A stretch of 64,000 bases of DNA from Nostoc indistinguendum CM1-VF10 (lineage in GTDB: Bacteria > Cyanobacteriota > Cyanobacteriia > Cyanobacteriales > Nostocaceae). Location: positions 50,019 to 114,018 of the forward strand of contig JAHHHS010000015.1 of the NCBI GenBank assembly GCA_019359215.1, given 5' to 3'. The notes under the pieces were generated by a model. The model saw only the letters and a program-made list of their open reading frames with translations, was not told the origin of the DNA and did not search any database. Below are positions 55,965 through 64,000 of this stretch, piece after piece (the stretch's first letter is position 1; each line of letters begins with the position of its first letter). The translations under genes were made by a program, and so were the position numbers.

Positions 55965-57797
55965 ATGAGAATTCTGTTGGTTGAAGACGATGATTTGCTT
56001 GCTCAAGCTGTAGCGACAGCTCTTACAAAACAAAATTATGTGGTTGATATTGCACCTGACGGTGAAGCCGGTTGGGAATTGATAAGTGTTTCTAACTATG
56101 ACCTGATTTTGCTAGATGTGATTCTACCAAAGCTAGATGGCATAAGTCTTTGCCGGCAATTACGGCAGTCAGGTTATCAAATGCTGATTCTTCTTTTAAC
56201 GGCAAAAGAGACTAAAACTGATAAAGTTATCGGTTTAGATGCTGGAGCAGATGATTATGTAGTCAAACCATTTGATTTTCAAGAGTTATCAGCTCGTATT
56301 CGTGCTTTATTACGTCGGGGAAATACTTCTTTGCCTCCAGTTTTGGAATGGGGAGCCTTGCGTCTTGATCCTAGTACTTGTGAAGTGAGTTATGCAGACA
56401 TTGCTCTAAATTTAACAGCAAAAGAATTTAGCCTTTTAGACCTTTTTTTACGTAACAACCAGCGCATCTTTAGCCGGAGTGCCATTGTAGATCAACTTTG
56501 GAGTGCTGAAAAAGATCCACCTGAAGAAAATACGATTAAATCTCATATCAAAAGTTTACGGCAAAAGCTAAAAGCAGCAGGTGCTAACTATGATTTTATA
56601 GAAACTGTCTATGGAATGGGTTATCGTTTAAAAGCTCTAGATCATGAGCAAAGTTTCCCGAAACCTGAGCCAGAAATAGATTCAAAGCAACAGCAAATTC
56701 TATTAACAGCCATTGCTCAAGAGCGGGAAAATTTCAAAGCTAAGGTTGGTTCGCGCATTGCAGTATTGAAGCTAGCAGCTGATGCTTTAAGAAAAGGTAC
56801 ACTTGACGCTCAATTGCGCCAAAAAGCAGAGCAAGAAGCTCACAAGCTAGCTGGTTCCTTGGGTAGCTTTGGCTTTGCAAAAGGTTCGTTATTAGCCAAT
56901 GAGATAGAAGATTTATTTCAAACTCAAAAATTTATTAGCCAAGCTAAATGTTTTTATTTAGATAAGCTCTTGATGGAGTTGCAACGAGAGCTAGAAAAAA
57001 GCCCGGTTGAACAAATCCAAAATCTACTATTAGTAATTAGCAATGATCAACAAGTAGTTGAGGAATTGATAAAGGAGGCTGAGAATCAGGAACTACAAAT
57101 TAAAGTTGCTACTAATCTCACCGCCGCCAAAAGTATAATCTCATCCTTAAACCCCGATGTGGTGCTACTTGATATTGATATTCAGAAAGACAGCTTGAAA
57201 TTAATAAGAGAATTATCCCAGCGAACACCTACGGTGGGCGAAACGCCAACGCCACAACTACCTGTGTTAATTTTTACAGAGCGAAATGATTTTAGCGATG
57301 CCTGCGGCGGGCTTCGCCTACGCCTAGAGGTTGCACGATCTGGCGGACGTGCTTTTTTGCAAAAATCCATGCCTCCTAACGAAATTTTGGAGTCAGTAGC
57401 CCAAGTTTTACAGCAAACTCGTATTACTAAAGCGAGAATAATGGTTGTAGACGATGAACCACAGACATTAACTGTTATACAACAATCTTTAGAAGCTTTA
57501 GGACTTACTCTAAAAATTCTTGAAGATCCACACTACTTCTGGGATACTCTGACAGAATTTTCTCCAGATCTGCTAATTTTAGATGTGGAAATGCCTCATA
57601 TTAATGGCATTGAACTTTGTCAGGTAGTACGTAACGATCCGTACTGGAAGTTTTTATCAGTACTGTTTCTGGTTGATAATTTATCAGCAGATATTGTTGA
57701 GCAAATATTTGCGATCGGTGCTGATGATTGTCTAAGCAAAACTGCTAAAAATTCACAAATAATCACTTGTATACTGAACCGTCTAAAGCGAACATAA
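55965..57797 (+). CDS. Multidomain response regulator: REC-wHTH-Hpt-REC-REC
   Basis: A 610-residue protein. Receiver 1 (1-118; DLILLDVILPKLDG, phosphoacceptor near 51; VVKPFD) is followed by an OmpR-type winged helix (about 125-225; LTAKEFSLLDLFLRNNQRIF, YGMGYRL), an Hpt domain with EAHKLAGSLGSFGFAKGS (phosphoacceptor His near 292), a degenerate receiver (about 345-485; DVVLLDIDIQ) and a last receiver (from IMVVDDEPQ, about 492; LLILDVEMPHINGIE). Two in-frame palindromic repeats interrupt the degenerate receiver (57215-57260 and 57294-57340). It is a DNA-binding regulator with its own phosphotransfer domain. The kinase partner is not obvious. Confidence 0.9.
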   Translation: MRILLVEDDDLLAQAVATALTKQNYVVDIAPDGEAGWELISVSNYDLILLDVILPKLDGISLCRQLRQSGYQMLILLLTAKETKTDKVIGLDAGADDYVVKPFDFQELSARIRALLRRGNTSLPPVLEWGALRLDPSTCEVSYADIALNLTAKEFSLLDLFLRNNQRIFSRSAIVDQLWSAEKDPPEENTIKSHIKSLRQKLKAAGANYDFIETVYGMGYRLKALDHEQSFPKPEPEIDSKQQQILLTAIAQERENFKAKVGSRIAVLKLAADALRKGTLDAQLRQKAEQEAHKLAGSLGSFGFAKGSLLANEIEDLFQTQKFISQAKCFYLDKLLMELQRELEKSPVEQIQNLLLVISNDQQVVEELIKEAENQELQIKVATNLTAAKSIISSLNPDVVLLDIDIQKDSLKLIRELSQRTPTVGETPTPQLPVLIFTERNDFSDACGGLRLRLEVARSGGRAFLQKSMPPNEILESVAQVLQQTRITKARIMVVDDEPQTLTVIQQSLEALGLTLKILEDPHYFWDTLTEFSPDLLILDVEMPHINGIELCQVVRNDPYWKFLSVLFLVDNLSADIVEQIFAIGADDCLSKTAKNSQIITCILNRLKRT

Positions 57798-57866
57798 CTA
57801 GTTAGAAATATAGCTTTAGTAAATAAAAAGTATTCATAGTTATTTCAAGTATTAAACTTTTTCTGA

Positions 57867-59214
57867 TTAATCCCAATCTTTATTAGTGTCATGATTATTT
57901 AAATTTTTAATAACCTGATAATAACTCTCTTCTACATCTTTGTAATCTTGTTCTTGTGATAGTCCTTCACGGCTATCTTGTAAAATCATGTCAGCATGAT
58001 GGCGCAGGCTTGCTTGATATTTAGAATTGTTGGTGTAAGTAGCAATTACAGCTATAGCTTCTAATAATCTAATAGTTACTCCTGCATCCGACTTTCCATA
58101 CTGCCGAATTTGGTTAAAAGCACGATCAACCAATCCTTGAAAATCGACTCCTTCGGCAATGAAGCGCAATTTTTTATTTTTATCGTAGCGATAGGGTGAA
58201 GGGAAATCTCGTTGAACTAAGTGGCACAGCCCTGCGCTAATTCGGTCAATACAGCGAATTGCAGTAAATGGATCATTTATTCCAGGGGAAATGGCACGCA
58301 GAGCAATTTCTACTAATTGATCAATTGGAAACTCTACATCCTGTTGCTCTGTACGTTCTTTGCCCAAAATAAAAGCATCATTGATTTGTTTGGTAAGTTT
58401 TTTATTTACTTTCTTTCCAGGAAAAACCAATGCTAAATCGCTACCTTGAATTAGAAATTTCCCCGGTCTAACCTTAAGGGTACTAGCAAATTATGTTAGA
58501 AGCAATTTCCATCAATTCTTCGTCATCAATTGCTTGTAAATAACCAGTGCCATTAGCTCGAATCGGTAAAGCTTCTTTCTCAAAGGACATGGGAATTTCT
58601 TCAACTCCTTGTCTGTATTCTGGTTCACCACGCCCAATTTTTTGAGGGAATAACCGCTCAATTGCTGAATGTAAATCCTCACTAACATTTTGGATTACGT
58701 GAGATGCCTGAATTATTGTTGAAGCATGATGGATAAAATAAATCAAAACACCAATGCTAATAATTGCGAGTAAAGTGCCAACTGTAACTGAAAGTTGTGG
58801 CACATATTGTTCGTATCCATCTCCTTCTCCATGAATTGTCCGCAGTACAAGCAAGCAGTAGATGAACGTACCAATAAATGTGCCTAGTACAATTTGATTA
58901 CCCGTATCCTGCATAAAATTACGCAGTAGTCGCGGCCCGAAATTGGAAGCAGCCAACTGAAGCGCCACAATTGTAATTGAAAAAGCTGTAGCAGCAACGC
59001 TAATCATCGAACCTGCAACCGATCCTAACAGCGATCGCGCTCCATCAGCTCCACCTGTGTAAACCCACCAATAATCAATGTTTACCTTGCCTGTGCGGTC
59101 AAGATTAAGCATTGTGAAAGCCAAAGCAGTAGCTACCACCGCCATAACCGCCGGTATGAACCAATAACTTGAGTGGAGCTGATCCCACAATTTGCTTATC
59201 TTGACATTTCTCAT
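57867..59214 (-). pseudogene. DUF2254 membrane protein, split by one frameshift
   Basis: Two frames together give one DUF2254 protein of about 445 residues. The first (59214-58483) has the membrane part: LHSSYWFIPAVMAVVATALA, GSVAGSMISVAATAFSITIV, FIYCLLVLRTIHGEG, and ends ELMEIASNIIC. The second resumes KVRPGKFLIQGSDLALVFPG and runs to 57867 with RAISPGINDPFTAIRCIDRI. A single-base indel near 58485 explains both, so this may be a recent mutation or a sequencing error. Its ATG overlaps the stop of the MscS fragment by four bases (ATGA), indicating translational coupling in one operon. Confidence 0.88.
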
Positions 59215-59505
59215 TGTTCGTTGGTTTGAGAATCTACTTTACCGTTGTTATCTTGTGAGGAGCGTGCTTGAGCAAGTAACCTGAGTGAATCGCTGATGCG
59301 GCGAGGTTTCGGTACTTCACCTTTACCTGCGGGCCAACCTTCACGCTGACGGGAGCGGTTTCCATCTGTCTCTTCTGTCTGGTCGTGGAACAAAATTTGT
59401 TGAGTTGGGAAGGGCAAATCAATGCCGTTTGCAACAAGCGTTTTCTTAATTGCAGTAATCACTTTATCCCGTGATTGCAGATCATCTATCCGTCGTGGTG
59501 GATGA
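59211..59505 (-). pseudogene. 3' fragment of an MscS-type channel gene
   Basis: The minus-strand frame reads PPRRIDDLQSRDKVITAIKK, TLVANGIDLPFPTQQILFHD and QTEETDGNR, the C-terminal end of cyanobacterial MscS-like channels, and stops at 59211. Upstream it joins the IS5-type transposase at about 59505. The transmembrane pore domain is lost. Directly followed by the DUF2254 gene with a 4-bp overlap. Confidence 0.85.
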
Positions 59506-60116
59506 ATCTAGAGACGGAACTTGGCTCTTAATTCACGACAGTCTCAGGGAGTGGGTTCGGATCGAAAATCAACGTCAAAAGAGTCCATCTGAGGCGATCA
59601 TCGATAGTCAAAGCGTCAAAAGTGCTGCTGGAGTGCATCAGGAGGTGGGATTTGATGGTGGCAAGCTCCTCAAAGGACGCAAACGGTTTTTGACAGTGGA
59701 TACCTTGGGGAAAGTCACAGCGGGTACTAGTCACAACTGCCAATGTCGGGGAACGGGAAGGAGGCAGACGAGTGCTAAAACGAGTCAAACACATGAGCAA
59801 AGCAGTATCTCGGTTGACGACAGTCTGGGTTGATGCCGGTTTTGACGGGGCACCCTTCCTAATGTGGGTGATGGATGTCTGCCGTTGGATTGTGCAAGTA
59901 GTGCTGCGTCCGCAGCAAACTAAGGGATTTGTGCTAGTGAAAAAGCGATGGGTCGTAGAAAGGACTCTGGGTTGGCTGATGGGGTGTCGACGATTGGTTC
60001 GGGACTACGAGTTATTGCCAGAAACATCGGAGACGTTTATCTACCTTGCCATGATCCGTATTATGGTTAGGCGGTTGGCTTAAAATTTGACCTCTCAAAA
60101 CTTTTCAAACACCCTC
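59506..60116 (+). mobile_element. IS5-family (IS1031-like) insertion remnant
   Basis: A transposase readable in two frames. The first reads ESRDGTWLLIHDSLREWVRI, SPSEAIIDSQSVKSAAGVHQ (catalytic Asp in IIDSQSV) and GKLLKGRKRFLTVDTLGKVT. After a frame change near 59740 come TTVWVDAGFDGAPF and RWVVERTLGWLMGCRRLVRD (catalytic Glu). The N-terminal 60 or so residues are missing. The right end (CAAACACCCTC at about 60105-60116) looks like an IS5/IS1031 terminal repeat; the left end is absent. It splits the DUF389-channel-MscS-DUF2254 cassette. Confidence 0.85.
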
Positions 60117-60725
60117 TTAGAAATTTTGCAAAATATCGCGGAAAGCAAAACCAATTGTCATTAGCATTGCTGTCCACCAAAAAGCAGTGCTGTAGCTGTG
60201 CAGCCCTGATTCCACAGGAACTTCGTTTTCAAATGTATACATCCCTGCTGCTCCTACTACAATAACGATCATTGTTAACGCCACAACATAACCAAACCCT
60301 CGACGGCTAATACTTGCTGCTAAAACCCTCATCCCTCGGTTAGCACGAGTCATAACTCGCAACAACTGTAAACCTCGCACAGCCCGCGCTGTTCGTAGTA
60401 TTCTAATAACTCGTATAATCCGAAAAGTCCGCAGCGCTGGTAACACCAAAGAAATAGCTGTTGGCCAGTTGCTTTTGATATAGTCAGGTTTATGAGGACC
60501 GATCGCTAGTTTAAGTAGAAAATCTAATATAAAAATAATCCAAATAGTGATGCTAAAGGCTTCCAGTAAAGAGTTTAATCCCCAGATGATCTCGATGATG
60601 AATAATGCTAGCCATACAAAGCCCAGCACCAGCATTGGAATTTCTAACCAATCTTCCAACTGTTGCAAGACTTCATTACGTTCTTTTTCTAGGGCTTGTT
60701 TTTTTGAAAGCTTTGAACTACTCAT
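60117..60725 (-). pseudogene. Voltage-gated cation channel truncated before the selectivity filter
   Basis: A 202-residue frame of the voltage-gated ion channel family. Helices: IPMLVLGFVWLALFIIEIIW (S1), a second near 70-90, an Arg-rich S4 (RTFRIIRVIRILRTARAVRG, six Arg at every third or fourth position), and S5 (FGYVVALTMIVIVVGAAGMY). The pore helix begins YSTAFWWTAMLMT, and the expected filter (TxGxxxxPxT) is replaced by IGFAFRDILQNF and a stop at the IS5 end. Without filter and S6 it cannot conduct. It starts 8 bp after the DUF389 gene ends. Confidence 0.85.
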
Positions 60726-60733
60726 AAATGGTC

Positions 60734-62013
60734 TTATTGTTTACTAGCAGGTGTTTCTAGCACATTGACATCAACTAAAGGTGTTACATTAAAGTCCTGT
60801 TTCAATAATTGAGTTTGAATTGATTGGGTGAGGCGATGGCGAATTTCTTCAGTAGACGCTGTAACTCCCGGTTGACGCTGCACATAAACAACAGATAGCA
60901 AGGTATTTTGACCTTCAATATTGGATCGTGTAAAGCGCACATTCGACTCGACTAATTTTGCTAAACCAACTTGTTCAACAGTTTTCTGAACTTGGGCGTT
61001 AGCACGTTGGGCAAGGCTAGAGCGTTGTAAATTGGGAGAATTAGAGAACTGCCAGGTTAGTAAACCTGCCAACGCTATGACAGTTATCACCAAGGCAGAA
61101 AAGAATACCCGTTTTTTACCACGCCCATAGCGAGTTCCTTGAGCAGACAGCCCGAATATTCGGAACAAGAGGGATGCTGAAAAATTAATGCCGCATAGTT
61201 GCAAAAACAGCAAGAATAGCTCCGAAATTACCATGTCCCATCTGCCAATTGCACTTGCCATACCGACAATTCCCGCAGGTGGAGCTAAGGAAGCGGCAAC
61301 TAGCATCCCGGTTGCTGCCCCAGAAACTAAACTACTCCGTTCTGACTGCACCAAGTTGAGCGCTCCTGCTGCTCCGGCTGCCAATGGCAAAATCACTGCG
61401 ACTGCTGAAACTTGGCTACTTTCTACCATTAAACTAGTGGGAATTTCTTGCCGTAATATCAGGCTAAGTAGCCAAGTAGCGGCAATTGTGACTGCTAAAG
61501 CGGCAAAATACCGTAAAATACTCCGCCCCAGGAGTTTGCGATCGCCCCATGCAGTAGCGATCGCTGTATTCATTGCCGGGCCTGCAAACGGTGCAATCAG
61601 CATTGCCGCCACCAGCAAGTAAGCTGTACTAGTATACAAGCCAATCCAGACTACAAAGCCTGCCAGTGCTGCATAACTAAGAAAACCCAAGAGCCAACAC
61701 TTTGCAAACCAGAAAGAAAAATCTCAATCGGACTGCGTTCTTCCACATCTACAACTTGTTGCGGCGCTTCCGATGCAGGGGGTTGCAGAGTCATCACACC
61801 AGTTGGTATGAGCGTAATTTGTACTTTGGGCAAGTCTTGCAACTTCTCCAGAACTTTGCCAACTTCTCCATTAGAAACATGAACAATCACTACATCAATC
61901 GGTTCTTCTCCATTTCCTTCAAATCGAGCCAGATTTGTGCCGTTATGAGATTTGGCAATATCGATAACAGCTTTTCCATTTCCCCGTGGTACTTGGATAA
62001 TGAGTTGACGCAT
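60734..62013 (-). pseudogene. TIGR00341/DUF389 membrane protein, split by one frameshift
   Basis: Two frames form one DUF389 (TIGR00341) protein of about 425 residues. The soluble N-domain (62013-61651, MRQLIIQVPRGNGKAVIDIA) ends in IFLSGLQSVGSW, and the membrane domain resumes at about 61690 with GFLSYAALAGFVVWIGLYTS, LLVAAMLIAPFAGPAMNTAI and further helices, ending in a soluble tail to 60734. A single-base change near 61670 restores the frame. It is the first gene of a leftward cassette with the channel, MscS and DUF2254 genes. Confidence 0.88.
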
Positions 62014-63019
62014 TCTACCCTCCTGCCGCTAACCATCTTGCGTTTTCAGACAATAACTCTACTACCCAAAGAAAGATTTTTTTAAAGATGTATCTCATAC
62101 TCAATTAACACTTGATTTTTGTCCGTAAAATTGGTACATAGTAAAATAACTGCTACTTAAGGTAGCAAAAAAGGTTATATAAGGAAAATTACATTAATTT
62201 ATCGTTTGAAACTTAGATTAAATCTAAATAGTGGAAAAGCCGTGGAGAACTCCGCTATATTTTTATTCTCGAAAGCAAGCTTTAGATTTTATTACTTAGA
62301 CTTAATTTTTTTGTTAACATAAGCTGTTACTAAAACATTAACGTTTTTGATATTTTCATTGTTGCGTTATCTATACCTAAAGTAATAAATATAGTCATTC
62401 TTTAGTAGTATTTTAAGCATCGAAAATTTCAAGTGCCTGAAACGACGATTTTTCATTCAAACTTGATCAAAACTAGCAGCATAATCATAGTATTTTCACC
62501 AAAATGATGGTAAAAATCACGTTTTGAAAAGCTTGCCCCATCTTGGTTTCAGCCAAGCGCGTACAAATTTCCCGTTTTAGCAGGGTGATGCCTTATCCAG
62601 ATCATGGCAATGGAGTTGTGACTCGTGGTAATTTTATACCAACTCAATATTCACATTGAATGAGAGATTATCAAGTGAGGCGAATTGATTTCCTAAGAAA
62701 GACAAGTTATTGCTGCGACGGATTTCGAGACAGCTGCATGGCTTTTATACCCTAGTAAAACCTACTTACCAAACAAGGTGCGAGTCATGATTAACTTTCT
62801 AAAACGAAAATGCTCTGACTGCAAATAAGATGGTTGTATTGCAAAAACTTGTAAAAGACAAAAGCTCTGTATAAATCAGAACTAGTTATGCGGTTACTCC
62901 CAAAATTTTAGCAACAAATTTTACTTGAGCAACGATGTCTGTTTTTTCAATTCGGCATCACTGTGCCAAAACGGTAAAATTATAAGCTAAGGCTGAAACC
63001 CTTATCAAATAAGGAGGTT
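62014..63019. other. Gene-free stretch of about 1 kb
   Basis: AT-rich; the 62014-62250 part should contain the promoter of the DUF389 cassette. The right part (62500-63019) is probably debris of the IS630 element that follows. No gene recognised. Confidence 0.5.
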
Positions 63020-63247
63020 TTGGTTCCAAATCTGTGGCCGGGCGCAACTGTTGTCATGGATAATTTTAGTTCTCACAAAGTCACGGGTATTAAGGAAGCG
63101 ATTGAAGCCGTTGGTGCAAGGCTAGTGTATTTGTCTCCTTATTCTCCTGATTTTTCACCGATTGAAAACTGTTGGTCAAAAGTGAAAGAATTTTTGCGAT
63201 CGCTTGCAGCCCCTCAAGCCTTTATGTGGCTAGGCTATAGTCCGTAA
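63020..63247 (+). mobile_element. IS630-family transposase, C-terminal fragment
   Basis: A 75-codon frame with the DDE_3 signature: GATVVMDNFSSHKVTGIKEA (catalytic Asp), LVYLSPYSPDFSPIENCWSK (catalytic Glu) and VKEFLRSL. The N-terminal domains are not present, and the end (AFMWLGYSP) is abnormal, so it is a remnant. Confidence 0.9.
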
Positions 63248-63347
63248 ATGCAATTATCCTAAATTAGGTAGTCTGTACGAAAAAATAAGGCTTTGAGATA
63301 TTTACTGTTGATAATTAGGCAAAAAGATTTAGTTATATGCGTTAATT

Positions 63348-63683
63348 TTAACCTAATGACATAGCAGATATTTCTAATGGTAATATTAGCGCTCTAATTC
63401 GTAGTCTGACTAATCCACAGATTGTCATAATAAATTGTTCATACTTTTTTGAATTCAACCTAAATCTGTCTTGAACAACTCGAAATATTTTTACCGAACG
63501 GATTCGATGTTCGACAAATATTCGTTTAGAGGAAAACTCCTTGTTTGATTTTTTCTGGTCAGTTGTTAACTCTTTATTTTTTGGTTTCTTAATTGGAGTA
63601 TCAATTAAATCTTCCCCTAAATAACCTAAATCTCCCTTAAAACTTTGTTTTGAGTCAAAGTTATCACGATTTGCTCGAAACAC
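63348..63683 (-). mobile_element. IS5-type (DDE_Tnp_4) transposase, C-terminal fragment
   Basis: A 111-codon minus-strand frame: QSFKGDLGYLGEDLIDTPIK and NKEFSSKRIFVEHRIRSVKI (catalytic Glu), then FRVVQDRFRLNSKKYEQFIM. This is the C-terminal third of small IS5-group transposases common in Nostoc. The first 15 residues (MFRANRDNF...) follow directly on the ISAs1 remnant and may not belong to it. Confidence 0.85.
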
Positions 63684-63687
63684 AGGG

Positions 63688-64000
63688 CTATTTCATTCTA
63701 AAAAGCCCCTTGAGTGTGTCTAATCCAAAAGAACATAAACGTTGAGCTTGTGCCATATTATTAAACATATTATCCCGGTATAAATTGAGTGAAAAATTAC
63801 GAGCGAGTGCAAATATTTGGGTCAGAGGGGTAGTGCGAATTCTGGATGCATCTTCACCTTGGGTAACGTCACGTCTTTAAATAAACCCAACTGGTTACCT
63901 TTTAAAGCACCGATATAATCATTCCCACTTTCTACAATTAACTCGCAAGTTTTTTTTGAGTATTAATTGCATCAAATGCAAAGACAACTCCCTTGAGAGC
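63688..64000 (-). mobile_element. ISAs1-family transposase remnant at the window edge
   Basis: The minus strand from the right edge reads LKGVVFAFDAINTQKK, then after an A-run frameshift ESGNDYIGALKGNQLGLFKD, and in another frame RIRTTPLTQIFALARNFSLN, LYRDNMFNNMAQAQ, with a TAG stop at 63688. These are central and C-terminal ISAs1 parts with the middle deleted. It continues beyond the window. Confidence 0.85.

Noticed and set aside
59528..59800. Minus-strand frame of 90 codons over the IS5 remnant
   Set aside because: Antisense to the recognisable transposase; no resemblance to a protein.

Overview
The window reads as the chromosome of a filamentous, Nostoc-type cyanobacterium. The palindrome GCGATCGC (HIP1) recurs throughout, heptamer tracts and small palindromic repeats typical of Nostocales lie between genes, and the protein families are characteristic of that group: Ser/Thr kinases with TPR repeats, PAS/GAF histidine kinases, DUF697 GTPases, a Tll0287-like haem sensor, DUF3611 and DUF4336. 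No rRNA, tRNA, CRISPR array or replication origin was recognised.

Left part (1-31 kb) is mostly intact. It starts with a SNF2-type helicase cut by the window edge, then an S4-domain protein beside ribosome-rescue factor ArfB, a PNPOx-like protein, a DUF937 protein and a sensor kinase. Two DUF697 GTPases (8.2 and 17.6 kb) bracket a Ser/Thr kinase-TPR protein, a broken sister kinase, a rhomboid-fold protein lacking its catalytic residues, and a large hybrid kinase. Next come a Tat-exported amine oxidase, a DUF4336 protein, an acetamidase/formamidase, xylulokinase, an MscS channel, a haem-binding HAMP protein divergent from a PhnD-like lipoprotein, and a protein with a TIR-like/nucleotide-binding C-terminus.

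Middle part (31-50 kb) is a region of gene decay. A LEA-like repetitive protein precedes a bilin-type GAF histidine kinase split by a deletion, and a giant Ser/Thr kinase-ATPase-GAF-histidine kinase gene broken by deletions, a nonsense codon and an ISAs1 remnant. Fragments of pstB, an alpha/beta hydrolase, a trehalose-synthase/amylase gene, DUF1206, an M48 peptidase, an ISL3 transposase and a VOC protein follow, with several short inverted-repeat (MITE-like) elements. Intact among them are an exported RidA-like protein, an LLM-class flavin oxidoreductase and a pair of related unknown proteins (45 kb).

Right part (50-64 kb) has a secreted protein, DUF3611, a stand-alone receiver, a DUF4118 hybrid kinase carrying a repeat element inside its reading frame, and a REC-wHTH-Hpt-REC-REC regulator. 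It then has a leftward cassette, DUF389 (TIGR00341) - voltage-gated cation channel - MscS channel - DUF2254, which looks like one envelope or osmotic-stress operon but carries two frameshifts and an IS5-type insertion that removed the middle. The window ends in three transposase remnants.

The density of frameshifts, truncations and IS/MITE debris suggests a lineage undergoing genome reduction, such as a symbiont, or an assembly with residual errors; single-base lesions cannot be told from sequencing errors here. I found no convincing complete new multi-gene system. The most system-like feature is the DUF389/channel/MscS/DUF2254 cassette; the most unusual single genes are the rhomboid pseudoprotease, the TIR-like protein and the 45 kb paralogue pair.
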